Assembly (NCBI RefSeq): GCF_000732485.2
Contig: NZ_JAQV02000009.1
Span: 1 to 64,000 of the forward strand
Direction of reading: 5' to 3'
Source: Bacillus sp. SJS
GTDB lineage: Bacteria > Bacillota > Bacilli > Bacillales > Bacillaceae
DNA length: 64,000 bases
Shown: positions 41,323-50,310 of the stretch, in pieces
Position numbering within the stretch: position 1 is the stretch's first letter
Layout of the letters: each line of letters starts with the position of its first letter
Notes under the pieces: model-generated
The model's database searches: none
What the model saw: the letters and a program-made list of their open reading frames with translations, nothing else
Told to the model about the DNA's origin: nothing
Position numbers and translations under genes: made by a program

Positions 41323-41357
41323 GAAAATGGTGAGTTTATTCTCACCATTTTCTTTTA
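41323..41357 (+). terminator. Terminator between sacB and levB
   Basis: Perfect 12-bp stem GAAAATGGTGAG / CTCACCATTTTC (41323-41334 / 41341-41352), followed by TTTTA. It should reduce levB transcription relative to sacB. Confidence 0.9.
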
Positions 41358-41382
41358 TCTATTCCAGAAAGGAGCAATTGAA

Positions 41383-42960
41383 GTGAACAAGTATCTATTT
41401 AATAGAAGAACGATAACATGGTTCGCCATTGCTGCCTTGACCATTGCTCTTCTGCTCATTTTTGCCCCGAAAGGAACTGAGGTAAAAAAAACACAAAATG
41501 AAAAGGAAGAACCGCCTCAGGAAGCTTCATCCAATCGCCCAGCATACCATTTCAGCACGCCTGAAAAGTGGAAAAATGACCCTCAAAAGCCGATCTTCAT
41601 CGATGGAAAATATCACTACTATTATTTATACAACGGGAATTATCCTGACGGAGGCGGCACCGAGTGGCGGCATGCTTCATCTGAGGATCTCGTGACCTGG
41701 AAGGATGAAGGCATAGCGATTCCGAAGTTCTCCAATAAAAACGGGGACATATGGTCCGGTTCTGTTGTAGAGGATAAAAACAATTCGGCAGGATTTGGAA
41801 AAGGAGCCATTGTGGCTGTCGTTACCCAGCCTTCAGCCGATGGCGGCAAACAGGAACAATATTTGTGGTACAGCACCGACCGGGGGAAAACCTTTCAATC
41901 TTTCAGCGAAAAGCCGGTCATGTCTAATCATGGAACAGAGGTCTTCCGGGATCCCAAAATCATTTGGGATGAAGAGAATCAAAAATGGATGATGACCATG
42001 GCTGAAGGTGATAAAATCGGTTTTTATGAAACTAAAAATCTTAAGGACTGGTCTTTTACCGGAGAATTTAAAACCCAAAACATCGGCCTCCTCGAATGCC
42101 CTGATTTATTTAGAATGCGAGCAGATGATGGAACCGTCAAATGGGTTCTGGGCGCCAGTGCCAACGGGAAGGCAGCCGGAAAACCAAATACGTATGCGTA
42201 TTGGACAGGGAATTATGACGGGAAGAGTTTTACCCCTGATTCCGCTGAGCCGCAATGGCTCGATTATGGATTTGACTGGTACGGCGGTGTGACGTTTGAG
42301 GATGGAAAAAGCGAAGATCCACTGAATAAGCGATATGGATTGGCCTGGATGAACAATTGGGATTACCCGCATAATACCCCGACAGTAAAAGAGAATTTTA
42401 ACGGCGTTGATTCCATCGTCCGTGAAATTCAAATGAAAAAACAGGGAGATCAGAGCTACAGTCTGACTTCCATGCCGGTTGAGGCATTAGATCAGCTGAC
42501 AGAATCAAAGCAAACGGCAGAAAGAACAGAGGTTGATGGGGCTAAAACACTTGATATTAAAGGAGAAGCCTATCAGTTCGAGGCCGATATCAGCTGGTCC
42601 GATGCTCAAAACCTCGGATTGAGACTGAGAGAGTCCAATGATAAGGCCCGGCACATTGACGTCGGCTTCCTCCCGGCTGAAGGCCTGTCCTACGTAAACA
42701 GGGGGCAAACCGATCAGCCAGACGGGAGCAGGAAATTTATTGAAAGCAAAGCACCCTTTGATGCCGGAAAGAAAAAGGTTCATGTAAAGGTCCTCGTTGA
42801 CAAGACGACGGTTGAGGTCTTTGTTGATGACGGCAAGACGGTTCATTCAAGTCAGGTGTTCCCTAAACAAGAGGATCAGGGAATCACCCTTTTCTCTGAA
42901 GGCGGACCTTCCGTTTTTGAAAATATGGAGGTTAAACATTTCCGTCCAGCGAACCGATAA
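41383..42960 (+). CDS. levB: GH32 levanase (LevB-type), membrane-anchored or secreted
   Basis: A 525-aa fructan hydrolase acting on levan made by SacB. The N-terminal hydrophobic helix (~residues 11-28) has no clear cleavage site and may be an anchor. The GH32 five-blade propeller has EKWKNDPQKP (nucleophile Asp), VFRDPKIIW and LLECPDLFRM (acid/base Glu); the C-terminal beta-sandwich (~390-525) has LRLRESNDKARHIDVGF and VEVFVDDGKTVHSS. The start is GTG 41383 with AAAGGAGC. Gene order and size match B. subtilis levB, an endolevanase giving levanbiose. Confidence 0.92.
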   Translation: MNKYLFNRRTITWFAIAALTIALLLIFAPKGTEVKKTQNEKEEPPQEASSNRPAYHFSTPEKWKNDPQKPIFIDGKYHYYYLYNGNYPDGGGTEWRHASSEDLVTWKDEGIAIPKFSNKNGDIWSGSVVEDKNNSAGFGKGAIVAVVTQPSADGGKQEQYLWYSTDRGKTFQSFSEKPVMSNHGTEVFRDPKIIWDEENQKWMMTMAEGDKIGFYETKNLKDWSFTGEFKTQNIGLLECPDLFRMRADDGTVKWVLGASANGKAAGKPNTYAYWTGNYDGKSFTPDSAEPQWLDYGFDWYGGVTFEDGKSEDPLNKRYGLAWMNNWDYPHNTPTVKENFNGVDSIVREIQMKKQGDQSYSLTSMPVEALDQLTESKQTAERTEVDGAKTLDIKGEAYQFEADISWSDAQNLGLRLRESNDKARHIDVGFLPAEGLSYVNRGQTDQPDGSRKFIESKAPFDAGKKKVHVKVLVDKTTVEVFVDDGKTVHSSQVFPKQEDQGITLFSEGGPSVFENMEVKHFRPANR

Positions 42961-42975
42961 AAAATATAGCTGACT

Positions 42976-43010
42976 AAGAGGCTGGTGTCTAAATGACCCG
43001 GCCTCTTTTG
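42976..43010 (+). terminator. Terminator after levB
   Basis: AAGAGGC (42976-42982) / GCCTCTT (43001-43007), followed by TT. Confidence 0.8.
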
Positions 43011-43053
43011 CAAGTCTGATAACGCAAAGTTTTTTCCGCGTTTTGACAATTTT

Positions 43054-43062
43054 TGATATAAT
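43054..43062 (+). promoter_or_regulatory. Extended -10 promoter of the LCP gene
   Basis: TGATATAAT (TGN plus a consensus -10) 34 bp before the start codon. No good -35 at 17 bp; the nearby TTGACA at 43044 is only 7 bp upstream of the -10, so the extended -10 must carry recognition. Confidence 0.5.
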
Positions 43063-43095
43063 ATGCACAAGACCGATTATGGAAAGGAAACCGTG

Positions 43096-44046
43096 ATGAT
43101 TGAGACAAGCCGCCTGAACCGGGGCAAGCAAAAGAAAAGCAAGAAAAAAAAGCGCAAGGTCATATCCCTGATCTTCCTCCTTCTTCTAATCAGTGCTGCC
43201 CTCTATTTTTATTTTCAATATAAATCTGCTCTTAACGTGTCTATGAAAGCGACTGGTGTCTCCCAAAAGCAAGTAGAGTTTAACGGGGTTCAAACAAAAG
43301 GAAAAATGAATGTACTGCTGCTTGGGATAGACTCCCGCGGCGAAGAAAAATCCCGCACTGATACCATTATGATCGGGCAATATGATCATGATGCGAAAAC
43401 GGCGAAGCTCGTATCCATTATGAGAGATTCATATGTTGATATACCGGACCATGGAAAAATGAAAATCAACTCAGCTTATTCCATTGGCGGAGCGGAGCTT
43501 CTCAGGAAAACCATCAAGGAAAACTTCGATGTGGATGTTCAATACTACGCTTTAGTCGATTTTAATGGATTCTCTCAAATCATCGACACCGCCTTCCCGG
43601 AAGGACTGGAAGTCAATGTTGAAAAACGGATGTCCAAGGATATCGGCATGATCCTGGAACCCGGCTTGCAGCGTCTTGATGGAAAACAGACACTCGCCTA
43701 TGTCCGGTTCAGAAAAGATGCCCAAAGCGACTTTGGACGGATCCAGCGCCAGCAGGAGATTCTCGGAAAAGTGACAAAGGAGCTTCTTACGATTAATGGT
43801 GTAGTGAAAGCACCGCAATTGCTCGGTACCATCCAGCCTTTCATTAATACAAATATTGATTCTGGAGAAGTCCTGTCCCTTGCTACGTCCTATCTGAGCA
43901 ATCGGGATGAAGGAATCCAAACACTCAGAATCCCTATTGATGGTGCGTATGAACCGAAGAGATTCCAGCGGGCAGGAGCGGTTCTGGATCTGGATTTGGA
44001 CGAAAACAAAGCAGCACTACAAGAGTTTTTGGGAGAAAATCAATAA
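43096..44046 (+). CDS. LytR-CpsA-Psr (LCP) family cell-wall polymer ligase
   Basis: A 316-aa protein with a short basic cytoplasmic start (KQKKSKKKKRK), one membrane helix at ~20-38 and an outer LCP domain. The LCP motifs are LLLGIDSRGEEKSRTDTIMI, VSIMRDSYVDIPDHGKMKIN and FRKDAQSDFGRIQRQQ. LCP proteins transfer teichoic acids or other anionic polymers to peptidoglycan. ATG 43096 follows GGAAAGGAAACCGTG; an upstream ATG at 43063 lacks a ribosome site. It follows sacB-levB but has its own promoter. Paralogues TagT, TagU and TagV cannot be separated here. Confidence 0.93.
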   Translation: MIETSRLNRGKQKKSKKKKRKVISLIFLLLLISAALYFYFQYKSALNVSMKATGVSQKQVEFNGVQTKGKMNVLLLGIDSRGEEKSRTDTIMIGQYDHDAKTAKLVSIMRDSYVDIPDHGKMKINSAYSIGGAELLRKTIKENFDVDVQYYALVDFNGFSQIIDTAFPEGLEVNVEKRMSKDIGMILEPGLQRLDGKQTLAYVRFRKDAQSDFGRIQRQQEILGKVTKELLTINGVVKAPQLLGTIQPFINTNIDSGEVLSLATSYLSNRDEGIQTLRIPIDGAYEPKRFQRAGAVLDLDLDENKAALQEFLGENQ

Positions 44047-44052
44047 ACAATG

Positions 44053-44080
44053 AGAACTGCTGCGGCAGTTCTTTTTTTTA
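44053..44080 (+). terminator. Terminator after the LCP gene
   Basis: AGAACTGC / GCAGTTCT (44053-44060 / 44065-44072) followed by seven more T residues. The 44081-44272 gap holds no recognised gene or clear promoter. Confidence 0.9.
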
Positions 44081-44272
44081 TGCAGAACAGAAGCTTTTCA
44101 GGAGGAGTATCCTGCAACGTTTCATGACAAAGGAACGATTTCGACGGCACCCGACAAGGCTGTACAGGATTCTGTACCTAATGAACCGATTTTACAAAAT
44201 CATACAAATGTTTCAAGGGCATCTATTTCGAATGCCGAATTACTTAACTATCCGAAAAAAGGAGGAATTCCA

Positions 44273-45772
44273 TTGATTAAAAAGACCGCATTAAAAAAAT
44301 GGATTGCAGGAGCGGCAATTGCTGCTTTAACAGCAGGGCTTGCACTGCCGGCAGAAGCGAAGCAGGAAACCTATTCCGCAAGTAAAGCTGCTTACAAAGG
44401 AACTTCTATAGCAGATGCTCCTCTGCTTGCTTCGAAAAGCCGGCGGGTTAGTAAAGGAAAAAACGCCGGGGATGACGTAAGAGGACCAGCAGATCCCTCC
44501 TACAAAATGGACGTAGTGTATGATGCCAAAACTCATAAACTGACTGGGAAAATGAATGTAAGCTTTAAAAACAATGTGAAGGACAACCTCAGCGAGCTCT
44601 ATTTCAACCTATGGGGCAGAGCAGATGTATTCAAGGATAAAGGCGGGAGCATGGACGTCTCAGACATCCGGGTAAATGGGAAAAAGGCATCATTCCAGGT
44701 GAAAGATACGGCATTGCACATTTCAAATCTGTCCCTTGCTAAAAACAAATCCGCAACCGTTACAATGAACTTTAACGTAAGCTTCCCGAAACAGCAGGAC
44801 CGGTTTGGCTGGTATGGAGATACTGTCTCCATGGGGAATTGGTTCCCTATTCTTTCGGTTTACGATGAGGAAGGCTGGAATGTCGATCCCTACTTTAACG
44901 CAGGGGAATCGTTCTATTCCTTATCCGGGAAGTATGATGTGAAAGTAACGACCGACCGCAAGCAGGTCATCGCAGCAACCGGCACTGAGCAAGGCAAACC
45001 GGCCGTGGACGGCGAGCTTGCCACCCATCACTATAAAGCAGAAAATGTCCGTGATTTTGCGATGGAAATGAACCCTACGTACAAAATTTTGTCCTCTAAA
45101 GTAAACGGGGTTAAAGTAAATGTTTATTACGACGACAAATATGCCAAATATGCCGCTTCCCTAATGGAATCCGGAAAAGACAGCATCAAGCTGTTCAGTG
45201 AAAAATTCGGTAAATACCCGTGGCCGGAGCTTGACGTCGTATCCATGGAAGGCTGGTTCGGAGGGATGGAATATCCTCAGCTTGTCATGATCAGCTTAAG
45301 CGAAAACCGGACCCAGGAATGGGTAAAGTCTGTGAACGCCCATGAAATCGGACACCAATGGTTCTATGGAATTATCGGAGACAACGAGTTTGATGAGCCC
45401 TGGCTTGATGAATCGTTTGCAAGCTATGCTGCCGCCCTTTATGATAACAGCCTTGATCAGTTAAACGTTCCTCCGCTTCCGGAATCCTATTATCATGTGA
45501 CAAGCAAGGTTTCTGACTTCACTGCAAGAGGCAATGCTGGAATCAACGCCTATTACTACACCATTTATGACTACGGCGCAACAACCATCAATGACCTGCG
45601 TCTCGAAGTTGGAGATGATGCGTTCTATAAAGCGATGAAGGATTATTTCAACGAAAAGAAATTCGGCATCTCTACGACTAAGGACTTTATCGCAGCCATG
45701 GAAAGATCCACCGGCATGGATTTAACTCCATTTTTCAGAGAGCACCGCGTATTTCCTTCGGATCAGTACTAA
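44273..45772 (+). CDS. Secreted M1-family zinc metallopeptidase
   Basis: A 499-aa protein with signal peptide (cleavage near LPAEAKQ, residue ~29). The gluzincin signature HEIGHQWFYGIIG (residues ~360) is followed 18 residues after the second His by the zinc-ligand Glu in WLDESFASYAA. The GGMEYPQL segment upstream is the aminopeptidase exopeptidase motif (GxMEN type). It probably trims peptides outside the cell. The start is TTG 44273 behind AAAGGAGGAATTCCA. It lacks the long C-terminal domain of PepN-type enzymes. Confidence 0.9.
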   Translation: MIKKTALKKWIAGAAIAALTAGLALPAEAKQETYSASKAAYKGTSIADAPLLASKSRRVSKGKNAGDDVRGPADPSYKMDVVYDAKTHKLTGKMNVSFKNNVKDNLSELYFNLWGRADVFKDKGGSMDVSDIRVNGKKASFQVKDTALHISNLSLAKNKSATVTMNFNVSFPKQQDRFGWYGDTVSMGNWFPILSVYDEEGWNVDPYFNAGESFYSLSGKYDVKVTTDRKQVIAATGTEQGKPAVDGELATHHYKAENVRDFAMEMNPTYKILSSKVNGVKVNVYYDDKYAKYAASLMESGKDSIKLFSEKFGKYPWPELDVVSMEGWFGGMEYPQLVMISLSENRTQEWVKSVNAHEIGHQWFYGIIGDNEFDEPWLDESFASYAAALYDNSLDQLNVPPLPESYYHVTSKVSDFTARGNAGINAYYYTIYDYGATTINDLRLEVGDDAFYKAMKDYFNEKKFGISTTKDFIAAMERSTGMDLTPFFREHRVFPSDQY

Positions 45773-45782
45773 TCAGGAGCAG

Positions 45783-45814
45783 GACTTCTCATTCCATATG
45801 AGAAGTCTTTTTTT
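45783..45814 (+). terminator. Terminator after the M1 peptidase
   Basis: GACTTCTC / GAGAAGTC (45783-45790 / 45800-45807) followed by seven T residues. Confidence 0.9.
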
Positions 45815-45917
45815 CACACAATCTTTCGACCCTCAGCATGAAGGGATTTAGTTCCTTTTGTAGAAATAAATAGAATATACAGAAAGCTTGACACAAATCA
45901 AAAGGTGGGTGACTGGC

Positions 45918-46427
45918 ATGTTTAAGAATCGTTTTCTCAAGAATCTTCTAATCAAAGGGATGCCGCACAAGGAGCAAAACGTTTGTGAATTAAAGCTTGT
46001 AAAGGTAATCAAACGCTTAAAAATTGAAGACTACAATTTTAACTGGGACCGAAACAGCTGCTTTATTGAATTTTATTATAAGCAGGAAGCTTACAGGCTG
46101 GAGCATTCAATTGAAAAAGCCAATGAAAAAGGCATACTGCTGCGAAATGGAATGGACTGTTTAAATGACCTGACCGACTCCCTTGAAGATCTTTGCGCCA
46201 TTATAGATAGAGGAACATACCGATTCGAAACATGGATTGCCGGCATGAAGCAATCCCCGCCAAAACAAGAACCGCCTGAATATCAAGAAGAATTCCATAT
46301 CAGATACCGCTCATCAGGAGTCCCTCACTATCCGGAATTGCAAAGGAATGAGACACCATTCCACCCTGAATCTCCCCTGAAAGATTTTGATGAGAATGAA
46401 AATGTTCAGCTGCCTTTGCGTAAATAA
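45918..46427 (+). CDS. Hypothetical protein
   Basis: A 169-aa soluble protein with no recognised domain. The first ~110 residues are mixed alpha/beta with two Cys and paired acidic-basic stretches (IEDYNFNWDRNSCFIEFYYK); the last ~50 residues are proline- and glutamate-rich and look disordered. The ATG at 45918 follows AAAGGTGGGTGAC; an in-frame TTG at 45888 has no ribosome site. It is a single gene with terminators on both sides, convergent with barstar. Confidence 0.75.
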   Translation: MFKNRFLKNLLIKGMPHKEQNVCELKLVKVIKRLKIEDYNFNWDRNSCFIEFYYKQEAYRLEHSIEKANEKGILLRNGMDCLNDLTDSLEDLCAIIDRGTYRFETWIAGMKQSPPKQEPPEYQEEFHIRYRSSGVPHYPELQRNETPFHPESPLKDFDENENVQLPLRK

Positions 46428-46429
46428 AA

Positions 46430-46462
46430 AAAGACTTCCCGAACGCATGGGAAGCCTTTTTT
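46430..46462. terminator. Bidirectional terminator between the hypothetical gene and barstar
   Basis: CTTCCC (46436-46441) / GGGAAG (46450-46455), extended by flanking A and T runs on both sides. Confidence 0.8.
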
Positions 46463-46464
46463 CT

Positions 46465-46740
46465 TTATTTATCAATGATAACCTTCAGCCCCCTGACTTC
46501 CTCCGCTGCATCCGTCAGTACATCCGCAAGCTTGTCCGCCTGTTTCCCAAGATTCTTTTGGCTTTCATCAAAATGAAGCCATTTAATAATCATCGGAGGA
46601 ACAGCATAATCCACTAAGCAGTCATACAGGGCATCCAGGTTTTCCCCGTAAAAATCCGGAAATGAAAGCTCGGTTTTAAAATATTGGTGAACATCCTTCA
46701 CTGTCAGCAGGTCCTTGCCGTTTAATACGAGTTCAGTCAT
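46465..46740 (-). CDS. Barstar-family ribonuclease inhibitor
   Basis: A 91-aa cytoplasmic inhibitor. The barnase-binding loop and helix are conserved: FPDFYGENLDALYDCL holds the equivalents of barstar Asp35 and Asp39. ATG 46740 follows GGGGTGAATTTT; an in-frame GTG at 46749 lies in the ribosome site and is rejected. It is directly downstream of the barnase gene on the same strand, separated by an 80-bp gap with a hairpin. It protects the cell from its own secreted RNase. Confidence 0.94.
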   Translation of the reverse strand: MTELVLNGKDLLTVKDVHQYFKTELSFPDFYGENLDALYDCLVDYAVPPMIIKWLHFDESQKNLGKQADKLADVLTDAAEEVRGLKVIIDK

Positions 46741-46783
46741 AAAATTCACCCCAGGCTAAGTATGTATTCCATTTCATTAAATA

Positions 46784-46815
46784 GGACTTGCTCTCAAGAA
46801 GCAAGTCCCTTTTTT
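46784..46815 (+). terminator. Hairpin between barnase and barstar
   Basis: GGACTTGC (46784-46791) / GCAAGTCC (46801-46808) with a T run on the plus strand (46809-46815). On the minus strand, in which the two genes are read, it is followed by TATTTAA, so it may only weakly reduce read-through into barstar or end antisense transcripts. Confidence 0.6.
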
Positions 46816-46819
46816 CAGC

Positions 46820-47260
46820 TTAGTATACTCTTGTAAATGTTTTATAGTGATCGCTTGTTGTGTAATAAAGTCCATCATTTGAGAAAACGACTCTGGAAGC
46901 GTTTCTGCATCCGGAAGTGTAGTACGCATCCGCTTCATAATAAACGCGTCCTGATTTAGCAGGAAGCAATCCTTCACGGTTGGAGAACACGTCTCCTCCA
47001 ATGCTATAGCCAGGAAGAACATCCGCCAGGTTGCATTTGCTTGATACCCATCCATAGTATGAAGCTTCAGACTTCGTTACAAAGTTCGGAGGAAGCTCAC
47101 CGTACGCTTTAAGATAATCAATAATCCCATCAAAGCTCGTAATAGATTCAACTGCTGCTGCCTTCGCTTGAGGAGCTTCGTTCGAAACCGGGCTCAAACC
47201 GCCAAACGCCAATGCAAAAATAAGAGCAACCATCGCACCAAACTTCATTAGCTTGTTCAT
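46820..47260 (-). CDS. Barnase-type secreted guanyl-specific ribonuclease
   Basis: A 146-aa precursor with signal peptide (to about AKAAA, residue 36) and a 110-aa mature domain aligning without gaps to barnase with an offset of 36. Catalytic residues are present: K63 (K27), E109 (E73), R119 (R83), R123 (R87) and H138 (H102). Two cysteines, C76 and C118, replace barnase Gly40 and Phe82; barnase itself has none, so a disulfide may form in the exported enzyme. GGAGG precedes ATG 47260. Barstar follows on the same strand. Confidence 0.95.
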   Translation of the reverse strand: MNKLMKFGAMVALIFALAFGGLSPVSNEAPQAKAAAVESITSFDGIIDYLKAYGELPPNFVTKSEASYYGWVSSKCNLADVLPGYSIGGDVFSNREGLLPAKSGRVYYEADAYYTSGCRNASRVVFSNDGLYYTTSDHYKTFTRVY

Positions 47261-47498
47261 TCTTCCATACCTCCAAAGTTAGTATTTTTTAAATACAAGC
47301 TTAATGATACAGTCGATTTTTGTCAGAATGGTTAAGGAATTGTAAAGAATGGTGTATATGGATAAAAATGAGAGAATGTTACTAAGAGACGGCAGGTAAA
47401 AAGACGAGAGAATGGATTTGCTTTCTTTTTTATGTATTTTCTTTTGCTTATGTTTTCAGGTGTGGATGGAAAACCGGGTAAAAATTTAGTTTAGTCTT

Positions 47499-47631
47499 GG
47501 CTGATTGATTTCCGTTGCACAATGCTTAACCACCTAGTGTGGCGGGCGGTGAGCCTCCTGCTTTGCGGGTGCGGGGTCTCACCTGTCCCGCTGTTCCCGT
47601 AGCAGTCAAGCATCTTCCGCTACAATCAGCC
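47499..47631. repeat. GC-rich dispersed repeat, copy 1
   Basis: About 133 bp bounded by GGCTGATT (47499-47506) and AATCAGCC (47624-47631), perfect inverted ends. Inside are GGCGGGCGGTGAGCCTCC and TGCGGGGTCTCACCTG blocks, shared with copy 2 at 52046-52173. Similar GC-rich elements with TTTCCGCT...CTTCCGCT...AATCA recur in Bacillaceae (recall). It sits between barnase and the glycosyltransferase; the rest of 47261-47671 holds no gene. Confidence 0.8.
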
Positions 47632-47671
47632 TTACTATGTATAGGTAGAGAACCATGTTAAAAAAGAAAAC

Positions 47672-47707
47672 AAAAACCCGGAAATGCTTTACTCGTTTCC
47701 GGGTTTT
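47672..47707. terminator. Terminator after the glycosyltransferase gene
   Basis: AAAACCCGGAAA / TTTCCGGGTTTT (47673-47684 / 47696-47707) with A/T runs on both sides, likely bidirectional. Confidence 0.85.
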
Positions 47708-47744
47708 ATTGCATTTGGCAAAAGCTATTTGCCCCATAACTCAG

Positions 47745-48473
47745 CTAGTCTTCATAATCATAGTACAATTCATCCGCATGCTTTTGGACGTTTTCCTTCA
47801 GGTAGGCTGAAATGAGTTCGGGCCTCTTGATTAGCACCCAGTCCCCAAATTTGTCAAATTTTCTGGCGGAGGTTTTCATCCCGAACGGAATCGTTCCGAA
47901 CATTTTATTATTTCTGGATCCCCAGGCTGAGAGTCGCTTGGCAAAATCACAATCCTCTGCCATCAGCATCTCCTCGTTAAATCCGCCGATTGCTTCAAAG
48001 TCCCTTCTATAGCACCAGAAGATCCCCACTGATATCCATCCATATTTTAAGAGAATAGGGATGGAAAGCGTTGTTACCGATGCCATAATTCCGAGAGACA
48101 TCCGGTCAAAATGGCCCGTCACACCGCCGCCTATAAATACGCCGGTCGATAACAGCTGGTCGACAGTTCTCAGCAGGTACTTGTTCATGCATGTATCCGC
48201 ATCAATCGTAATCACTATTTCTCCCCTGGCGATTCTAGCCCCTGCATTCCTGATTTTAGACAGATTTTTATCCTCATTTTTTAAGGTAATGCAGTTGTAG
48301 GTTTGTGCGATTTCCTCTGTCCGGTCCGTGCAGCGGTTTAAGACAACGATTATTTCAACCTGACCCTGATAAGACGCTGACGCTGCCATAATGGAATCCA
48401 GACATTTCCCAATATACTTTTCTTCATTATGAGCAGGGATGATAATAGAAAATTTAATAGGGTTACCCTCCAT
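47745..48473 (-). CDS. Family 2 glycosyltransferase
   Basis: A 242-aa GT-A enzyme. It begins KFSIIIPAHNEEKYIGKCLDSI, with the substrate-binding IRNAGARIARGEIVITIDADT (DxD type) near residue 85 and MLMAEDCDFAKRLSAWG near 185. A hydrophobic stretch at ~125-150 may associate with the membrane. ATG 48473 has a poor ribosome site (AGAAGTTTTGAGA); a TTG start at 48527 would add 18 residues and is not excluded. Acceptor and sugar unknown. Confidence 0.82.
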   Translation of the reverse strand: MEGNPIKFSIIIPAHNEEKYIGKCLDSIMAASASYQGQVEIIVVLNRCTDRTEEIAQTYNCITLKNEDKNLSKIRNAGARIARGEIVITIDADTCMNKYLLRTVDQLLSTGVFIGGGVTGHFDRMSLGIMASVTTLSIPILLKYGWISVGIFWCYRRDFEAIGGFNEEMLMAEDCDFAKRLSAWGSRNNKMFGTIPFGMKTSARKFDKFGDWVLIKRPELISAYLKENVQKHADELYYDYED

Positions 48474-48569
48474 TCTCAAAACTTCTTTATCTATTTCTAT
48501 GAGAGTTTCGCATAAGTGCTTGTACAAAAGCCTGATTTCAGAAAAAAACTGCTAGTATTCCAAACAGCC

Positions 48570-48612
48570 AAATAAAAAAGAGGCTTCTCAATGGACAAGA
48601 AGCTTCTTTCTT
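48570..48612 (-). terminator. Terminator after alsT
   Basis: GAAGCTTCT paired with AGAAGCCTC (one mismatch), followed on the minus strand by TTTTTTATTTGG. Confidence 0.7.
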
Positions 48613-48642
48613 ATGAGTCATGTGAACTTATCGCGCCTAACG

Positions 48643-50094
48643 TTAGGAGATATTCTCTTTTTTCAGCGTCCGCTCCGTTTCCCAGTAGCTTGCATTTTTA
48701 ATTCCTAATGCCTTAGGATCAAAAACAGGATCCAATCCCTGCTTCTTCTGTCTTTCATAATCCTTCAGCGTAAGAAGTGCTGGTTTGGCCAGAATCAAAA
48801 TGGCAATGACATTCAGCCATACCATAATGCCCAGTCCTGCATCCCCGAGCGCCCACGCGACTTCGGCTGTTTTGACTGCTCCATAGAAAGTAGCCGCCAT
48901 AATGACTAGCTTTAGTACAAGTGTAGTCCACTTGCTATTCTGTTTGAATAAATACGTAAGATTTGTCTCCGCGATATAGTAGTAGGCCATGATTGTCGTG
49001 AAGGCAAAAAAGAAAAGAGCAATAGCGACAAATCCCGCACCAAAGCCGGGGAGGACACTGTCAATGGCAGCCTGAGTATATCCAGGGCCCGCTTCAATAC
49101 CTTTGAGATTGTTCACAATGAAAGAACCGTTTTCCGCCTGCGTATTATACATACCTGTAAACAAAATCATGAAGGCTGTGGCTGAGCATACAAACAAGGT
49201 ATCAATATACACAGAAAATGCCTGTACCAGCCCTTGCTTTGCCGGATGGGACACTTCAGCCGCTGCGGCTGGATGGGCCCCCGTCCCCTGGCCTGCCTCA
49301 TTCGAGTAAATTCCCCGTTTTACTCCCCATGCAACGGCCATCCCAATCAGACCGCCGAAGGCTGAATCTGCGCCAAAGGCACTTCTGAAAATTAACCCAA
49401 TCACATTCGGCAATTCGGTAATGTTCATGATCACGATAATAACGGATAAGATTATGTATCCAAGTGCCATAAAAGGAACAATCAGCTGAGCTGCATTTGC
49501 GATTCTTTTTGTCCCCCCAAAGATGATAAAGCCTAATAAAACAACAACCGCTATCCCAGTGATGGCCGGAGATATTCCGAAAGCATTCTTCATCCCCAGG
49601 GCAATCGAATTGGCCTGCACTCCCGGCATCAAAACAGCCATGGCAATGATGGCTGCAACAGCAAATAGAACGGCAAACCATTTCCAGCCTATACCCTTTT
49701 CAATGTAATAAGCCGGGCCGCCTCGATATTGACCGTCCTGCTTTACTTTGTAGATCTGTGCCAGAGTAGATTCAATAAATGCACTGGAAGCCCCGATAAA
49801 GGCAATCGCCCACATCCAGAAAACAGCCCCCGGACCTCCAAAAGCGATGGCTGTAGCCACACCTGCAATGTTCCCCGTGCCGACACGTCCGGAAAGCGCA
49901 ATGGAAAGCGCCTGAAAGGATGAAACACCGGCTTCCGAGCTTTTCCCCTGGAACATCAGCAAGATCATATCCTTAATGTGCCGAACCTGCAAAAACCGGG
50001 TTAATATAGAAAATAAAAGTCCTACGCCAAGCAGTATATAAATAACCGGGGTGCTCCATAAGATACCGTTTAAAGCTGTTACAAACTCCGCCAA
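48643..50094 (-). CDS. alsT: Sodium:alanine symporter family (AGCS) transporter
   Basis: A 483-aa integral membrane protein with ~11 helices. AGCS hallmarks are ALSGRVGTGNIAGVATAIAFGGPGAVFWMW near residue 65 (given as adjacent blocks SGRVGTGNIAGV and GGPGAVFWMW) and GIYSNEAGQGTGAHPAAAA near 265. It imports alanine, glycine or glutamine with Na+. It is transcribed alone. The exact amino acid cannot be read; the symbol follows the B. subtilis family name. Confidence 0.9.
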   Translation of the reverse strand: MAEFVTALNGILWSTPVIYILLGVGLLFSILTRFLQVRHIKDMILLMFQGKSSEAGVSSFQALSIALSGRVGTGNIAGVATAIAFGGPGAVFWMWAIAFIGASSAFIESTLAQIYKVKQDGQYRGGPAYYIEKGIGWKWFAVLFAVAAIIAMAVLMPGVQANSIALGMKNAFGISPAITGIAVVVLLGFIIFGGTKRIANAAQLIVPFMALGYIILSVIIVIMNITELPNVIGLIFRSAFGADSAFGGLIGMAVAWGVKRGIYSNEAGQGTGAHPAAAAEVSHPAKQGLVQAFSVYIDTLFVCSATAFMILFTGMYNTQAENGSFIVNNLKGIEAGPGYTQAAIDSVLPGFGAGFVAIALFFFAFTTIMAYYYIAETNLTYLFKQNSKWTTLVLKLVIMAATFYGAVKTAEVAWALGDAGLGIMVWLNVIAILILAKPALLTLKDYERQKKQGLDPVFDPKALGIKNASYWETERTLKKENIS

Positions 50095-50230
50095 ACTGCC
50101 ACTCTCCTTTTTTCTGAAAATTCCTTCTAATAATTATATATTAGGCGTAATATTCCCACAATAAATTTGTCAACTTTCCTCACAATTAAGCTGAAATGGA
50201 TAGCTGCAGCATCCTATTTTTGCTCCCTTT

Positions 50231-50280
50231 CTGCCAAAATAAAAAGGATGCCCAAAAAGTTAGACTTTTTGGACACCCTT
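50231..50280 (-). terminator. Terminator after adhA
   Basis: Long stem AAGGRTGYCCAAAAAGT around TAG (50233-50280), followed on the minus strand by TTTTTATTTT. Confidence 0.9.
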
Positions 50281-50310
50281 ATCATTACAGTTTATCGCTT
50301 TTTAAGCAGC

